The translations under genes were made by a program, and so were the position numbers. Below the pieces are notes generated by a model. That model ran no database searches, was not told where the DNA came from, and saw only the letters and a list, made by a program, of their open reading frames with translations. Below, one piece after another: positions 17,378 to 26,398 of a stretch of DNA of 64,000 bases (position 1 is the first letter of the stretch; each line of letters begins with the position of its first letter). This DNA is from an uncultured Collinsella sp. (GTDB taxonomy: Bacteria; Actinomycetota; Coriobacteriia; Coriobacteriales; Coriobacteriaceae), in assembly GCA_902491395.1 (NCBI GenBank), contig CABUHO010000006.1, positions 35,168 through 99,167 on the forward strand. The letters are read 5' to 3'.

Positions 17378-18199
17378 TTAGGCGTCGAGGTAGACGCGCT
17401 GGGGCTGGTTGCGGCGACGGGCGAAAATGATGAGCGCCAGGCCGGCGATCACGAGCGGCAAACTCAGCAGCTGACCCATGGTGATAACGCCTCCCAGCAG
17501 ATAACCCAGCTGGGCATCGGGCACGCGCACAAACTCAACGAGAAAGCGGACGATGCCGTACCCCATCACGAACACGCCCATAAACGTACCCTGGGGCAGC
17601 AGCGGCTTTTTGCGGCTGAGCACCTGCAAAATACAGAAGAGCACGACGCCCTCTAGGAATGCCTCATAGAGCTGGGAAGGATGACGCGGCATATCGCCCG
17701 CGGTGCCGCCAAAGACAACACCCCAAGGCAGATCGGTCGGCTTACCCCACAGCTCGCCGTTGACGAAATTGGCACAACGGCCCAGGCACAGCGCCAGCGG
17801 AGCACCGATGACGGCAAGGTCGGCGACGGTCCATGCATCGAGCTTGTACATGCGGCACACGATGATGCCACCCAAGATGCCGCCCACCAAGCCGCCGTGG
17901 AAGCTCATGCCCCCCTCGTTGGTGGCAAAGATCTCGAGCGGGTGGGTCCAATAGTAGCCATCGCCGTAAAAGACGACGTAAAACAGGCGCGCGCCGATGA
18001 TGAGGCCAAAGACCGCGCCGACCACGACGCTCGTCAAGTCGTCGACCGTAATGTCAAAACCCCAACGGCGCTGCGTGCGATACATGACGACCGCCGTGAG
18101 CAAAGCCCCGACCACATAGGCCAAGCCGTACCAGTAGATGGTGATGGGCCCCGCCGAAATGGCGACGGGATCAAGCATATGGTAGAGGTCGTTGAGCAT
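17378..18199 (-). CDS. lgt: Prolipoprotein diacylglyceryl transferase
   Basis: Transfers diacylglycerol from phosphatidylglycerol to the lipobox cysteine of prolipoproteins at the membrane. 273 residues, about seven helices, with the Lgt signature GRxxNFxNGE seen as GRCANFVNGELWG and the HPSQLYEA motif near the C-terminal third; GGMSFHGG is also present. The ATG at 18199 follows GGGGGA. The upstream frame to 18259 is not needed. Needed for the lipoprotein at 41.9 kb. Confidence 0.96.
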   Translation of the reverse strand: MLNDLYHMLDPVAISAGPITIYWYGLAYVVGALLTAVVMYRTQRRWGFDITVDDLTSVVVGAVFGLIIGARLFYVVFYGDGYYWTHPLEIFATNEGGMSFHGGLVGGILGGIIVCRMYKLDAWTVADLAVIGAPLALCLGRCANFVNGELWGKPTDLPWGVVFGGTAGDMPRHPSQLYEAFLEGVVLFCILQVLSRKKPLLPQGTFMGVFVMGYGIVRFLVEFVRVPDAQLGYLLGGVITMGQLLSLPLVIAGLALIIFARRRNQPQRVYLDA

Positions 18200-18223
18200 A
18201 TCGGTCCCCCTGCTCCCTACATA

Positions 18224-18264
18224 CAAATGCGGCCGCAGGCCTTGCGCTCGCAGCCGCATATTTG
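18224..18264. terminator. Hairpin between the NifU-like gene and lgt
   Basis: CAAATGCGGC pairs with GCCGCATATTTG across a 19-base loop. No strong T-run follows, so a terminator or processing site is possible. Confidence 0.5.
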
Positions 18265-18308
18265 GGCGTAACGTCTATGCGGAGCGCACCGTCCGCAGCT
18301 TTCGCATC

Positions 18309-18587
18309 TTAAAACGGCGCGTACTCGTCGTACAGGTCCTCGGCCTCGCCGGAAGCATTGACCTGCTCAACGCGGGTAACGCCAGGCACGTGCTCCTTCA
18401 GGATGCGCTCGATGCCCATAGACAGGGTCAGCGAGCTCATGGGGCAGCCGGCGCAGGCGCCCTGCAGCTCCAGCTTGACAACACCCTCGTCGTCGACGCC
18501 CACATACTCCATATCGCCGCCATCGGCCTGCAGGTTGGGGCGGATCTCTTCAAGAACCTTCTTAAGCAGCTCTTCGTTAACAGCCAC
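18309..18587 (-). CDS. NifU C-terminal domain protein (Fe-S scaffold)
   Basis: 92 residues forming a single NifU C-terminal (Nfu) domain with the cluster-binding CxxC seen as GACAGCPMSS. It likely carries and delivers Fe-S clusters, of which this organism uses many (radical SAM and activase proteins in this window). The start is a GTG at 18587, preceded by AAAGGAGCCCCT. Stand-alone gene. Confidence 0.93.
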   Translation of the reverse strand: MAVNEELLKKVLEEIRPNLQADGGDMEYVGVDDEGVVKLELQGACAGCPMSSLTLSMGIERILKEHVPGVTRVEQVNASGEAEDLYDEYAPF

Positions 18588-18758
18588 AGGGGCTCCTTTC
18601 TCACAATAACGCGGGCACGCCCGCGGACAGAAGCTATGTTACTACAGCCATGTACCCGCTCACGAGCCGTCCATGCGCGCAGACGCGACTTTCACGAGTA
18701 GTCAATTTGGGACGGGGCTCTTTTGGCTGTGTTCGTCGTCAGATAGCGACAACGCATA

Positions 18759-19283
18759 TTACTGCTGAGCCTGTCCCCCGGTACCAATCTGGACATCGAC
18801 GATGACCTGGCGGTAGCTGATGCCGCAGGAGTCGAGAATGCGACGGCTGATACGGCCGTCGTCGGTATCGGCATACTTGTTGTCCAGGTAGACAACCTCG
18901 CCTACACCTACCTGCGCCAGAATCTTGGCGCAATCGTGGCACGGGAACAGCGTGACGTAGACTGTGGAACCCTCGAGGTCTTTGAGCGAGCCACGGTAGT
19001 TAAGCACGGCGTTTGCCTCGGCATGGACCACGTAGTTATGCTTGTCCTGCAGCGGGTCGTCGCTCGTGCCCCACGGGAAAAAGTCGTCGTTGAGCGCCGA
19101 GGGCGTACCGTTGTAGCCCACCGAAAGGATGCGGTGGTTGGTGCTGGCGATACACGCTCCCACCTGCGTGTTGGGGTCCTTGCTGCGGCGCTGCGCGGCA
19201 ATGGCCACGCTCATAAAGAACTCGTCCCAGCTAATGACGTCGCGGCGCTTGCCCGACGCGGTTTGATGAAGATCGTCCGACAT
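18759..19283 (-). CDS. Deoxycytidylate (dCMP) deaminase family protein
   Basis: Zinc-dependent deaminase supplying dUMP for thymidylate synthesis. 174 residues with the catalytic HAEANAVLN and the zinc motif PCHDCAK. The YNGTPS segment is typical of dCMP/ComEB-type deaminases. The ATG at 19283 follows GGAGGTGTCTGCC; the longer frame to 19364 is unsupported. ComEB-type function cannot be excluded, but no other competence genes are nearby. Confidence 0.92.
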   Translation of the reverse strand: MSDDLHQTASGKRRDVISWDEFFMSVAIAAQRRSKDPNTQVGACIASTNHRILSVGYNGTPSALNDDFFPWGTSDDPLQDKHNYVVHAEANAVLNYRGSLKDLEGSTVYVTLFPCHDCAKILAQVGVGEVVYLDNKYADTDDGRISRRILDSCGISYRQVIVDVQIGTGGQAQQ

Positions 19284-19366
19284 GGCAGACACCTCCGAAA
19301 TCGCAATAGTTTGACCCATTGTAGCAGGTGGAAGGTGGAGACGTTTTTGTCCCATCGCCCCCATCG

Positions 19367-20218
19367 CTACGCGCGGCGGGGCTTTTGGTTGATGTGGTAG
19401 AGCTCGGCGAGACCCCGCAACGTCAGCGCATCGTCGACCGTCAGGCTATGGCCGACAAGGGCCGCAAGCGCCTCGGCATCGTCGCCGGTAATGACGATGG
19501 GCACATCGCCCTCTCCCGCGGCCTTGGTCGCGCGCATCTCGGCGAGCACCATGTCGAGCATGCCGTCGATGCGGGCCACCTCGCCCAGAACCACGCCCGA
19601 GCGCATGGCCTCGCGCGTGTTGCGGCCGATGACGCGCGCCGGCGCCGAGGGCTCAACCTGAGGCAGGCGCGCCGCAGCGGCCGAGAGCGAACGGGCGCCG
19701 AGCGCCAGCCCCGGCGCGATAACGCCGCCGACAAAGGTACCATGCGCGTCGATGACCTCGATATTGGTCGTGGTGCCCAGGTCGATCACAATGCACGGCA
19801 AGCCGTAGACGGCGCGGGCCGCCACGGCATCGGCGATGCGATCGGGACCGATCTCGGCCGGGTCATCGTAGTGCACGGGCATGCCGGTCTTGAGGCCCGG
19901 CCCCACCGTGAGCACGCGCCCCGTGCAGGTACGGGAAAGCGCTGCCTTCCACGGGCGCTCGAGCGCCGGGACCACGCAGCTCAGCACAGCAGCCGCGGGC
20001 ACAAGCGCACCCGGCATGCCCGCATCGGCCGCCAGTGCGGCCATGACCTGCACGAGACGCATGCGCGCCTCGTCTGCCGTGATGCTCGACGGCGTGGTGA
20101 TCTCGCACGTCGCAAGCGGACATTCCTGCGCCGCGGCCGAATCCTCTGCAAACAGGCCAAAGCGAATGAACGTGTTGCCCACGTCGACCGTCAATATATA
20201 TGCGCACCCATTAAGCAT
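19367..20218 (-). CDS. coaX: Type III pantothenate kinase
   Basis: First step of coenzyme A synthesis, phosphorylating pantothenate in the cytosol with ATP. 283 residues of the ASKHA fold: N-terminal phosphate loop DVGNTFIRFG, the central GPDRIADAVAA motif, and second phosphate motif IDLGTTTNIEV followed by GGVIAPGL. AAAGGAGCG lies upstream of the ATG at 20218. Single gene. The usual type III GTAxT is GTTTN here, a mild variation. Confidence 0.93.
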   Translation of the reverse strand: MLNGCAYILTVDVGNTFIRFGLFAEDSAAAQECPLATCEITTPSSITADEARMRLVQVMAALAADAGMPGALVPAAAVLSCVVPALERPWKAALSRTCTGRVLTVGPGLKTGMPVHYDDPAEIGPDRIADAVAARAVYGLPCIVIDLGTTTNIEVIDAHGTFVGGVIAPGLALGARSLSAAAARLPQVEPSAPARVIGRNTREAMRSGVVLGEVARIDGMLDMVLAEMRATKAAGEGDVPIVITGDDAEALAALVGHSLTVDDALTLRGLAELYHINQKPRRA

Positions 20219-20410
20219 CGTCGGCGCTCCTTTCGTCTGCCCAGCAGTATATCGCCTACCTAAACCAGTCATCCCAAAATGACTAGCTTGCGGCTATACT
20301 GGTGCGCGGTCGTTTGCGAGCTCACGCGGCGGCCCTTGGTAACCCGACTTCCCGCGCCGTATCCGTAACGGCGCTCCCGGGGGAAGCGGATATACGCAAA
20401 GGAGTTCTAT

Positions 20411-22114
20411 ATGAGCAATCCCTCGAACCGCGCTTCGATGCGCGGGCAACTCACGCTGCGCGGCGTCGTCATCGGCGTCCTTGGCTGCGTGATCATCACG
20501 GCAAGCTCGGCCTATACCGCCCTCAAGATGGGTGCGCTCCCCTGGCCGATCATTTTCGCTGCCGTCATTTCGCTGTTCTTCCTTAAGCTCATGGGCAACG
20601 CCAGCCTCAACGAGGCAAACGTCACCCACACCATCATGTCCGCGGGCGCCATGGTCGCCGGCGGCCTGGCGTTTACCATCCCGGGTGCCTGGATGCTGGG
20701 CTATGCCGACCAGATCAGCTGGCTCGACATGTTTATCGTGGCACTCGCCGGCACTATCCTGGGCCTGCTGGCCACAGCACTCATCCACCGTCACTTTATC
20801 GTGGACGCCGCGCTGGAGTTCCCCACCGGCAACGCCGCAGCTCAGACCCTGCGCGCCACCGAGGCCGGCGGCAAGACTGGCAAGCAGCTCTTTGGCTCCA
20901 TGGCCATCGCCGGCATCTACAGCGTGCTTCGAGACGCCCTGGGCGTGGTGCCCAGCATGCTGTGCACGCTCAATATCCCCGGCGTTACCTTTGCCATCTA
21001 CAACTCGCCCATGTTGCTCTCCGTCGGCTTCCTCGTGGGCTTCGCCCCGGTCGCATTCTGGTTTGCCGGCGCGCTACTGGGCAATTTTGGCATCATTGTC
21101 GGCGGCACCGCTACCGGTCTGTTTGACGTTATGACCGCACAAGGCATCGTCAAGTCCCTCGGCATGGGCCTTATGATGGGCTTTGGCGTCGCCGTCGTCC
21201 TCAAGGACATCCTGCCGCAGGTCGCCGGTATCGTCCGCGGCCTTGCCGCCGACAGCTCCACCGACACCGACGAGCAGTCGCTCATCTCGGGCTCCCTTAA
21301 GCTCGACGCCGGTATCATCGGCCTGGGCGCTGCCGCCATCGCCGTGATCATCGCCATCGTGCTCGACCTTGGCCCCGTTCCGGCCGTCATCGTCACGCTG
21401 TTCACCTTTGTCACCACCATCATGAGCGCGCAGAGCTGCGGCCAGACGGGCATCGACCCCATGGAGATCTTCGGCCTCATCGTCATGCTCATCGTTGCCG
21501 CCTTCGCGCAGCTCGCTCAGGTCAAGCTGTTCTTTATCGCCGGCATCGTGGCCGTAGCGTGCGGCCTTGCGGGCGACGTCATGAACGACTTTAAGGCCGG
21601 CGCCGTGCTGGGCACCAACCCACGTGCACAGTGGGTCGGCCAGGCCATCGGCGGCATCGTGGGCGCCCTGGTCGCTGCCGCCGTCATGGTCGCGCTCGTC
21701 ACTGCCTATGGTCCGGACGCCTTTGGCCCCGACAAGAGCTTCGTTGCCGCGCAGGCAAGCGTGGTCGCCACCATGGTCTCGGGCATCCCGAGCGCGCCGT
21801 GGTTCGCAGGCGGCTTTATCGCCGGCATCGTCATGTACTGGCTCGGCATTCCGGCCATGATGATCGGCCTGGGCGTGTACCTGCCGTTCTATATGTCGCT
21901 CACGGCTTTCCTGGGCTCCTGCGTTAAGCTCGCCTACGACAAGTGGGCCGCTCACCGCGATGCCAACGCCGGTCTTTCGGACGAGGAAAAGGCCGCCAAG
22001 GACGCCGCCTTCCAGGAGCAGGGCTTGGTCGTTGCCAGCGGTCTGCTGGGCGGCGAGTCCATCGTCGGCGTTATCCTGGCGTTTGTCTCTGTTGGCCTGA
22101 GCCTGCTGGGGTAG
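20411..22114 (+). CDS. OPT family oligopeptide transporter
   Basis: 567 residues with about 14 membrane helices. The OPT signatures NEANVTHTIMSAGAMV near the first helices and EFPTGNAAAQTLRA are visible. Bacterial OPT proteins import short peptides or metal chelates; substrate is unknown. AAAGGAGTTCTAT precedes the ATG. The upstream 110 bases contain a small GC-rich hairpin (GCGCCGTA / TAACGGCGC). It ends at an intrinsic terminator. Confidence 0.92.
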   Translation: MSNPSNRASMRGQLTLRGVVIGVLGCVIITASSAYTALKMGALPWPIIFAAVISLFFLKLMGNASLNEANVTHTIMSAGAMVAGGLAFTIPGAWMLGYADQISWLDMFIVALAGTILGLLATALIHRHFIVDAALEFPTGNAAAQTLRATEAGGKTGKQLFGSMAIAGIYSVLRDALGVVPSMLCTLNIPGVTFAIYNSPMLLSVGFLVGFAPVAFWFAGALLGNFGIIVGGTATGLFDVMTAQGIVKSLGMGLMMGFGVAVVLKDILPQVAGIVRGLAADSSTDTDEQSLISGSLKLDAGIIGLGAAAIAVIIAIVLDLGPVPAVIVTLFTFVTTIMSAQSCGQTGIDPMEIFGLIVMLIVAAFAQLAQVKLFFIAGIVAVACGLAGDVMNDFKAGAVLGTNPRAQWVGQAIGGIVGALVAAAVMVALVTAYGPDAFGPDKSFVAAQASVVATMVSGIPSAPWFAGGFIAGIVMYWLGIPAMMIGLGVYLPFYMSLTAFLGSCVKLAYDKWAAHRDANAGLSDEEKAAKDAAFQEQGLVVASGLLGGESIVGVILAFVSVGLSLLG

Positions 22115-22139
22115 GCCGAACAACAACGCACCAGCGCAG

Positions 22140-22177
22140 AGCGCGGAGTCGGAATCAAACCGGCCCCGCGCTTTTTT
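22140..22177 (+). terminator. Intrinsic terminator of the OPT gene
   Basis: AGCGCGGAGTCGG pairs with CCGGCCCCGCGCT (two mismatches) around a seven-base loop, followed by TTTTTT. Confidence 0.9.
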
Positions 22178-22329
22178 GTCTATTTGACTCTTATGATCCT
22201 CACGGCGTTTTAGCCATGTCGATTGGCCTGACTTCCAGGTCAACAAACCTTGTCTGACACCTCGCCTAACGCGGTGTAGAGTAAAGACGACAGACGCAAG
22301 AAGCGGCTCAGAAGCTAAACGAGGTAAGC

Positions 22330-23469
22330 ATGGAACTCGACAAACAACAGATCAAGCGGCTGCGCGAGCGTCATCATCGTCGTCACGGTATACGCCCTGC
22401 ACACAGCGAGGCCATGGAGAATGCCACCCGTTTCCTTAAGCAGGCGTTCAACATTCGCGAGGGACGCGCGCCCTATCACGTGATTTGCAAGCGCTTTGTA
22501 AACGGGGCGCGCCTGACTGGCTCGCACTTATGCATCCTGATCATTGCCATGTTGATCGCGAGCATCGGCCTCGATATCGACTCGGATATCGCCATTGTAG
22601 GTGCCATGCTCATCTGCCCGCTCATGGGCTCGGTCCTTGCCATGGCATATGGCATCGCCACGCTCGACCGCGAGATTACCGTCGAGGCCATTGCCGGTCT
22701 CGCGTTGCAGATGGCCTTCTGCCTGATCACGTCCACGCTGTACTTTAAGCTCTCACCGCTCGGCACCACCACGGCCGCTATCATCGACAACTCGACACCC
22801 ACCGTCTGGGATCTTGCCGTCGCGCTCGCGGGTGGCTTTGCCGGAGGCCTGGGCAACTCGCGCGACCAGGAGCCCGCGACGCTTATCGCGGGCGTGGCCG
22901 TGGCAACCGCGCTCATGCCGCCCCTGTGCGCGGCGGGTTACGGCATCGCCATCGCGAGCGGGTCGCTGTTTCTCTCGGCGCTCTACGAATTTGGCATCAA
23001 CGTTGTCTTTATCGCGCTGGCGGCCGAAGCCGTATTGCTTCTTCTACGTGTACCGCTCAAGCGTGACCTCAACGGCGACGGCATTGTGACCGCCGAGGAA
23101 AACGCCGAGGTCGATGAGCTGTCACACAAGGTGCGCCGCCGCATCATCGTGGGCACGGTGATCTTTGCCATCCCCTGCATCGTTATGACCGCGGGGTCTA
23201 TTGGCTCGGCGCAGGCCGGCGTGCAGGACGGCTATGGCGTCACCGAAACTACGCGCGAGCTTGCCGCGGTGCTGCCAAGCTTTAAGGACTACACCGTCGC
23301 CGTCGAGACCTCGGCTACCGAAGGCGAGAAGGAGGGCCTTGTCGAGCGCGAGGTTGTCGCCCATGTGACGACAAGCGAGGCGCTTGGGGCACACGACCGT
23401 CGTGTTGCCCGCAAGCTCATCGACCTCAACGTACCCGAACTCGATCGCGTGGAGTTCGATGTGAAGTGA
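22330..23469 (+). CDS. DUF389 membrane protein with EF-hand-like loop
   Basis: 379 residues. A basic N-terminal region is followed by six membrane helices of the DUF389/TIGR00341 domain (about residues 65-240 and 268-290), with conserved GAMLICPLMGSV and GNSRDQEPATLIAGVAVATALMPPLCA segments. Between the fifth and sixth helices lies DLNGDGIVTAEE (246-257), a textbook EF-hand calcium loop. The C-terminal 90 residues are a soluble domain. Family function is unknown. GAGGTAAGC precedes the ATG. Monocistronic. Confidence 0.88.
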   Translation: MELDKQQIKRLRERHHRRHGIRPAHSEAMENATRFLKQAFNIREGRAPYHVICKRFVNGARLTGSHLCILIIAMLIASIGLDIDSDIAIVGAMLICPLMGSVLAMAYGIATLDREITVEAIAGLALQMAFCLITSTLYFKLSPLGTTTAAIIDNSTPTVWDLAVALAGGFAGGLGNSRDQEPATLIAGVAVATALMPPLCAAGYGIAIASGSLFLSALYEFGINVVFIALAAEAVLLLLRVPLKRDLNGDGIVTAEENAEVDELSHKVRRRIIVGTVIFAIPCIVMTAGSIGSAQAGVQDGYGVTETTRELAAVLPSFKDYTVAVETSATEGEKEGLVEREVVAHVTTSEALGAHDRRVARKLIDLNVPELDRVEFDVK

Positions 23470-23594
23470 TGCCGGCGCGGGATGAGCGCTCGCACGGACG
23501 CAAGTTATGACGAGGCGCAAACGCGATACGGACGCGAGCAAATAGCGTGGTGCAGTTCACACCCGCGCCCCGCTCGCCGTTTTATTGCCGTGAA

Positions 23595-24044
23595 TCAACT
23601 GTCCGCATCGACATCGCCAGACTCCACCATAAACGCCGGATCGGTGCTCACCAGATAAAAACGGGTCACCTTGGTATCTCTAAATAGGTAGAGCAAGCCC
23701 TGATCGCGTCGGCGCGAAATATGCGCCACGTGGACCGTACCGAATATTTCGCCGTTTTCATTCTTTAATATCAGAATGTTGGGGTCATCCGTACGCTTAA
23801 ACTGCCCGTCTGTGCAGATTCCGTCTTGGTCAACCAGCTGCCATCGACAGTTGTCCTCCTCAAGAAAAGCCAGGGTTTCCCGACTCGTTTTGTCATCCCG
23901 ATAGTAGCCATCAATGGCGAAGCCTTCGGAAGCACATTCCTGCATATAGGATGTTTCTCGACTTATAGCGAACTGCCCCATAGCGCCCAGGAGCACAGCT
24001 AGGCAAACCACTGCAAGGGTTATCGAGATAGTACGGCGGCCCAT
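23595..24044 (-). CDS. Hypothetical membrane-anchored protein
   Basis: 149 residues with one N-terminal membrane helix (about 5-25) and a soluble outer domain containing four cysteines spread along it. No family recognised. Composition is less GC-biased than neighbours. The ribosome site for the ATG at 24044 is poor; a 12-codon ORF with a strong GGAGGTG ends one base before it, so translation may be coupled. Confidence 0.6.
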   Translation of the reverse strand: MGRRTISITLAVVCLAVLLGAMGQFAISRETSYMQECASEGFAIDGYYRDDKTSRETLAFLEEDNCRWQLVDQDGICTDGQFKRTDDPNILILKNENGEIFGTVHVAHISRRRDQGLLYLFRDTKVTRFYLVSTDPAFMVESGDVDADS

Positions 24045-24045
24045 A

Positions 24046-24084
24046 TTAACCAGCCCGATACTTGTTTAACGGAGCGTGAAACAT
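24046..24084 (-). CDS. 12-codon leader ORF upstream of the hypothetical membrane protein
   Basis: GGAGGTGCCAAGT leads into an ATG at 24084 and a frame of 12 residues (MFHAPLNKYRAG) that stops one base before the next start. The perfect ribosome site and tight junction suggest a coupling leader peptide. It could instead be the remnant of an older gene start. Confidence 0.35.
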   Translation of the reverse strand: MFHAPLNKYRAG

Positions 24085-24306
24085 ACTTGGCACCTCCGAT
24101 ATCAGAGCAAACGTCACCCGCAGCCCGGCGGCAGTCATATGTTTCCAACATCAAACCATATGGCAACCACTCGCGAGAGGAGTATCGGCGAACGGTGCAT
24201 TTTTGCGCTCCATTGGTCAAACGTCAACGCGCGCTACAGCTCTTGCCCGATCAATTCAGATTTTGTCGCATACTACCGTAGATCCCCAACGCTTCCACCC
24301 CCCGAA

Positions 24307-25104
24307 TTACTCAGGGCGGCCGCGATGGCGCTCAATCCAGCCCACGGCAAAGTCGACAAGCTCGCGTTGACGCATAAAGCGGATCATCCCGTTACCGAGA
24401 GGCGCCGTGCGCACCGAGCATTCACGCTCAAAAGCAGCGCCGATTTCATCGAAATCCTCGCCATCGACAAAGAGCGTACGGTATTCCTTCCATACGCGTC
24501 GACCGTTTTCCACAATCGCACTGTGCTCCACACAGTCGTGCTTGTCAGGGTATTCCGCACGGGCGTCGGCCAAATGCAGCGACGTATTCTTGTCGTAGCC
24601 CACGCCCACAAGCAGCACGTAGCCGTCCAAATCGTACAGGCGCGCGATGGGCGATCCGTCGCCAAAGATGTTGCTCAGGTCGTGGTTTTCCGTCAAGAAT
24701 TGAGCATGCCGGCCGTTTGCCGCCACCGAGCGCGCCGGATGGTCGCTTCTATGCGTACCCGGCCACGTGCGAAACATCTCGGCAACGACCCCCATCGTAT
24801 TGGTAGGCGTAATGCGCTTGTCATAGGCAGGCCAGTTATCGCGAATCAACTGCCACCATTCTTGAGGCTCCCGCCAATGAACGCCGCTCTCGGGGTCCAG
24901 GTTTTTCCAGGATTGCGTCGGCATCATGATGGTACCGGTCTCGCCCACCATCTGGAGCAGCGCCTCGATCACCGGCTGTGCGCCGCCGCACACATATCCA
25001 AGCGCGCTGAGCGAGCAATGGACCATAACCGTCTGCCCTGCGCACATACCGACGGCGGAGAGCGCGTCGAGGATATCCTGCTTAAGCACGATTTGCCGAT
25101 CCAT
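24307..25104 (-). CDS. AAC(3) family N-acetyltransferase
   Basis: 265 residues of the aminoglycoside N(3)-acetyltransferase fold. Typical sequences are VMVHCSLSALG (acetyl-CoA region), GTIMMPTQSW and the catalytic SDHPARSVAANG block. Chromosomal members of this family, including FrbF/YokD relatives, often act on substrates other than antibiotics, so resistance should not be assumed. The start at 25104 (MDRQIVLKQ) follows AGGGGAAACGGCA; the longer frame lacks a site. The upstream neighbour on this strand is 3-hydroxyacyl-CoA dehydrogenase, 124 bases away. Confidence 0.85.
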   Translation of the reverse strand: MDRQIVLKQDILDALSAVGMCAGQTVMVHCSLSALGYVCGGAQPVIEALLQMVGETGTIMMPTQSWKNLDPESGVHWREPQEWWQLIRDNWPAYDKRITPTNTMGVVAEMFRTWPGTHRSDHPARSVAANGRHAQFLTENHDLSNIFGDGSPIARLYDLDGYVLLVGVGYDKNTSLHLADARAEYPDKHDCVEHSAIVENGRRVWKEYRTLFVDGEDFDEIGAAFERECSVRTAPLGNGMIRFMRQRELVDFAVGWIERHRGRPE

Positions 25105-25228
25105 TGCCGTTTCCCCTCTATCCCCACACATCGGTTTCTTTTGCGTCATGCGCCGAAATAGCACACGGGCCATGCGGCGCATGACGCTGCAAATGATACG
25201 TTTCCCAATGTTGCCGAGGGATCATTAT

Positions 25229-26188
25229 TTAGTACTTGAAGAAGCCCTCACCCGAGCTTTCGCCCAGCTTGCCTTCGTCGAGCATTTTCTTGAGGACGGT
25301 GGCCATGGCCTTAAAGTTGTAGGGCATCATCATCTTTTTGAGCAGCGGGCTCACCAGGCCCGGGACCTTTTGGTACTGCATGACGATGTTGTAGGCCGTC
25401 TGGATGCCCACGGTGTCAAACACACGGAACGGGCCCTTGGGCGCGCCGGTGCCGCGTGTCCATGCGAGGTCGATGCTCTTGGGGTCGCTCACGCCCGAGA
25501 CATACAGGTCCAGGCCCGAAAGCAGCCACGGCACCAGCATGGAGTTGAGCAGGTAGCCATTCTTTTCCTTGTTGACGGGCAATGCCAGCATACGGATGTC
25601 GTTGGCAAAGTCGACGAGCTCATCGAAGTAGTGCTTGTCGGTTTGGCTCTGCGCCATGACCTCGGTCATGTTGTTCTTCCAGATGGAGTTGGCAAAGTGC
25701 AGCGACAGGTACTTCTCGGGGCGACCAGTGTACTTGGCAAAGGTGCTCGGCAGCAACGTGGAGGAGTTGGTCACGACGACGGCCTTTTGCGGGAGGACCG
25801 GGGCGAGTTTCTTGTAGAAGTCGATCTTTGCCTGGGTGTCCTCGGCCATAGACTCGATGACCAGGTCGGCGTCGGCCACGGCCTTGGCAAGATCGAGCTC
25901 CAGCTTGAGTGTGGAGTAGGCACGCTCAACGGCGGCGAGTGCCGCCTCCTTGTCGAAGGGCTGATCGCTATCGGCGATACCGGCGCACCACTCGCCCGTG
26001 CCGTCCGCCATGCCCTCGATAGCAGCGATGTACTCCTCGCGCACATGATCGATCTTGGGCTGGGTGCGGCCGATGCTGCCCTCGCTGCGCAGCCAGATCG
26101 TTACATCAAAGCCGCAGTAGGCAGCCTGAAAGGCAATCTGGCTTCCCAACACGCCGCCGCCGGCAACGCAAACGGTCTTGTAGCTCAT
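25229..26188 (-). CDS. 3-hydroxyacyl-CoA dehydrogenase family protein
   Basis: 319 residues. An N-terminal Rossmann fold (VAGGGVLGSQIAFQAA) binds NAD. The family catalytic region appears as NSSTLLPSTFA and LHFANSIWKNN, where His in HFAN is the usual catalytic base. The C-terminal domain follows from about residue 190. It would oxidise a 3-hydroxyacyl-CoA or short-chain 3-hydroxyacid. AGAGGACCGTTCC precedes the ATG. Its neighbour, the large activase/dehydratase, is separated by a terminator, so a shared pathway is only suggestive. Confidence 0.88.
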   Translation of the reverse strand: MSYKTVCVAGGGVLGSQIAFQAAYCGFDVTIWLRSEGSIGRTQPKIDHVREEYIAAIEGMADGTGEWCAGIADSDQPFDKEAALAAVERAYSTLKLELDLAKAVADADLVIESMAEDTQAKIDFYKKLAPVLPQKAVVVTNSSTLLPSTFAKYTGRPEKYLSLHFANSIWKNNMTEVMAQSQTDKHYFDELVDFANDIRMLALPVNKEKNGYLLNSMLVPWLLSGLDLYVSGVSDPKSIDLAWTRGTGAPKGPFRVFDTVGIQTAYNIVMQYQKVPGLVSPLLKKMMMPYNFKAMATVLKKMLDEGKLGESSGEGFFKY

Positions 26189-26335
26189 GGAACGGTCCTC
26201 TCTTACGTAATTCCATAGATGTGTATTTATTCAACCGTAAGAATGACGCGCGCTGGGGGTGGGTTCTATAAACGGACGGTAATTTGCGGCGAACGGATAC
26301 ACGTGTTCATTATCTCAGAGTTCCGTGTCCAGCAA

Positions 26336-26370
26336 AAACGGGTGGTGGCCGGTACGGCCACCACCCGTTT
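26336..26370 (-). terminator. Intrinsic terminator of the activase gene
   Basis: AAACGGGTGGTGGCCG pairs perfectly with CGGCCACCACCCGTTT around a short loop; on the minus strand TTTTTGC overlaps and follows. About 30 bases after the stop at 26399. Confidence 0.85.
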
Positions 26371-26398
26371 GTCTCATATCTAGCCCATGGCAGGCCAG

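Noticed and set aside
24085..24306. A coding region upstream of the hypothetical membrane protein
   Set aside because: The frame at 24020-24220 lacks a ribosome site and family resemblance; it overlaps the leader and the next gene.
24307..25104. Aminoglycoside resistance gene
   Set aside because: The fold matches AAC(3), but chromosomal family members often have other substrates; resistance cannot be claimed from sequence alone.
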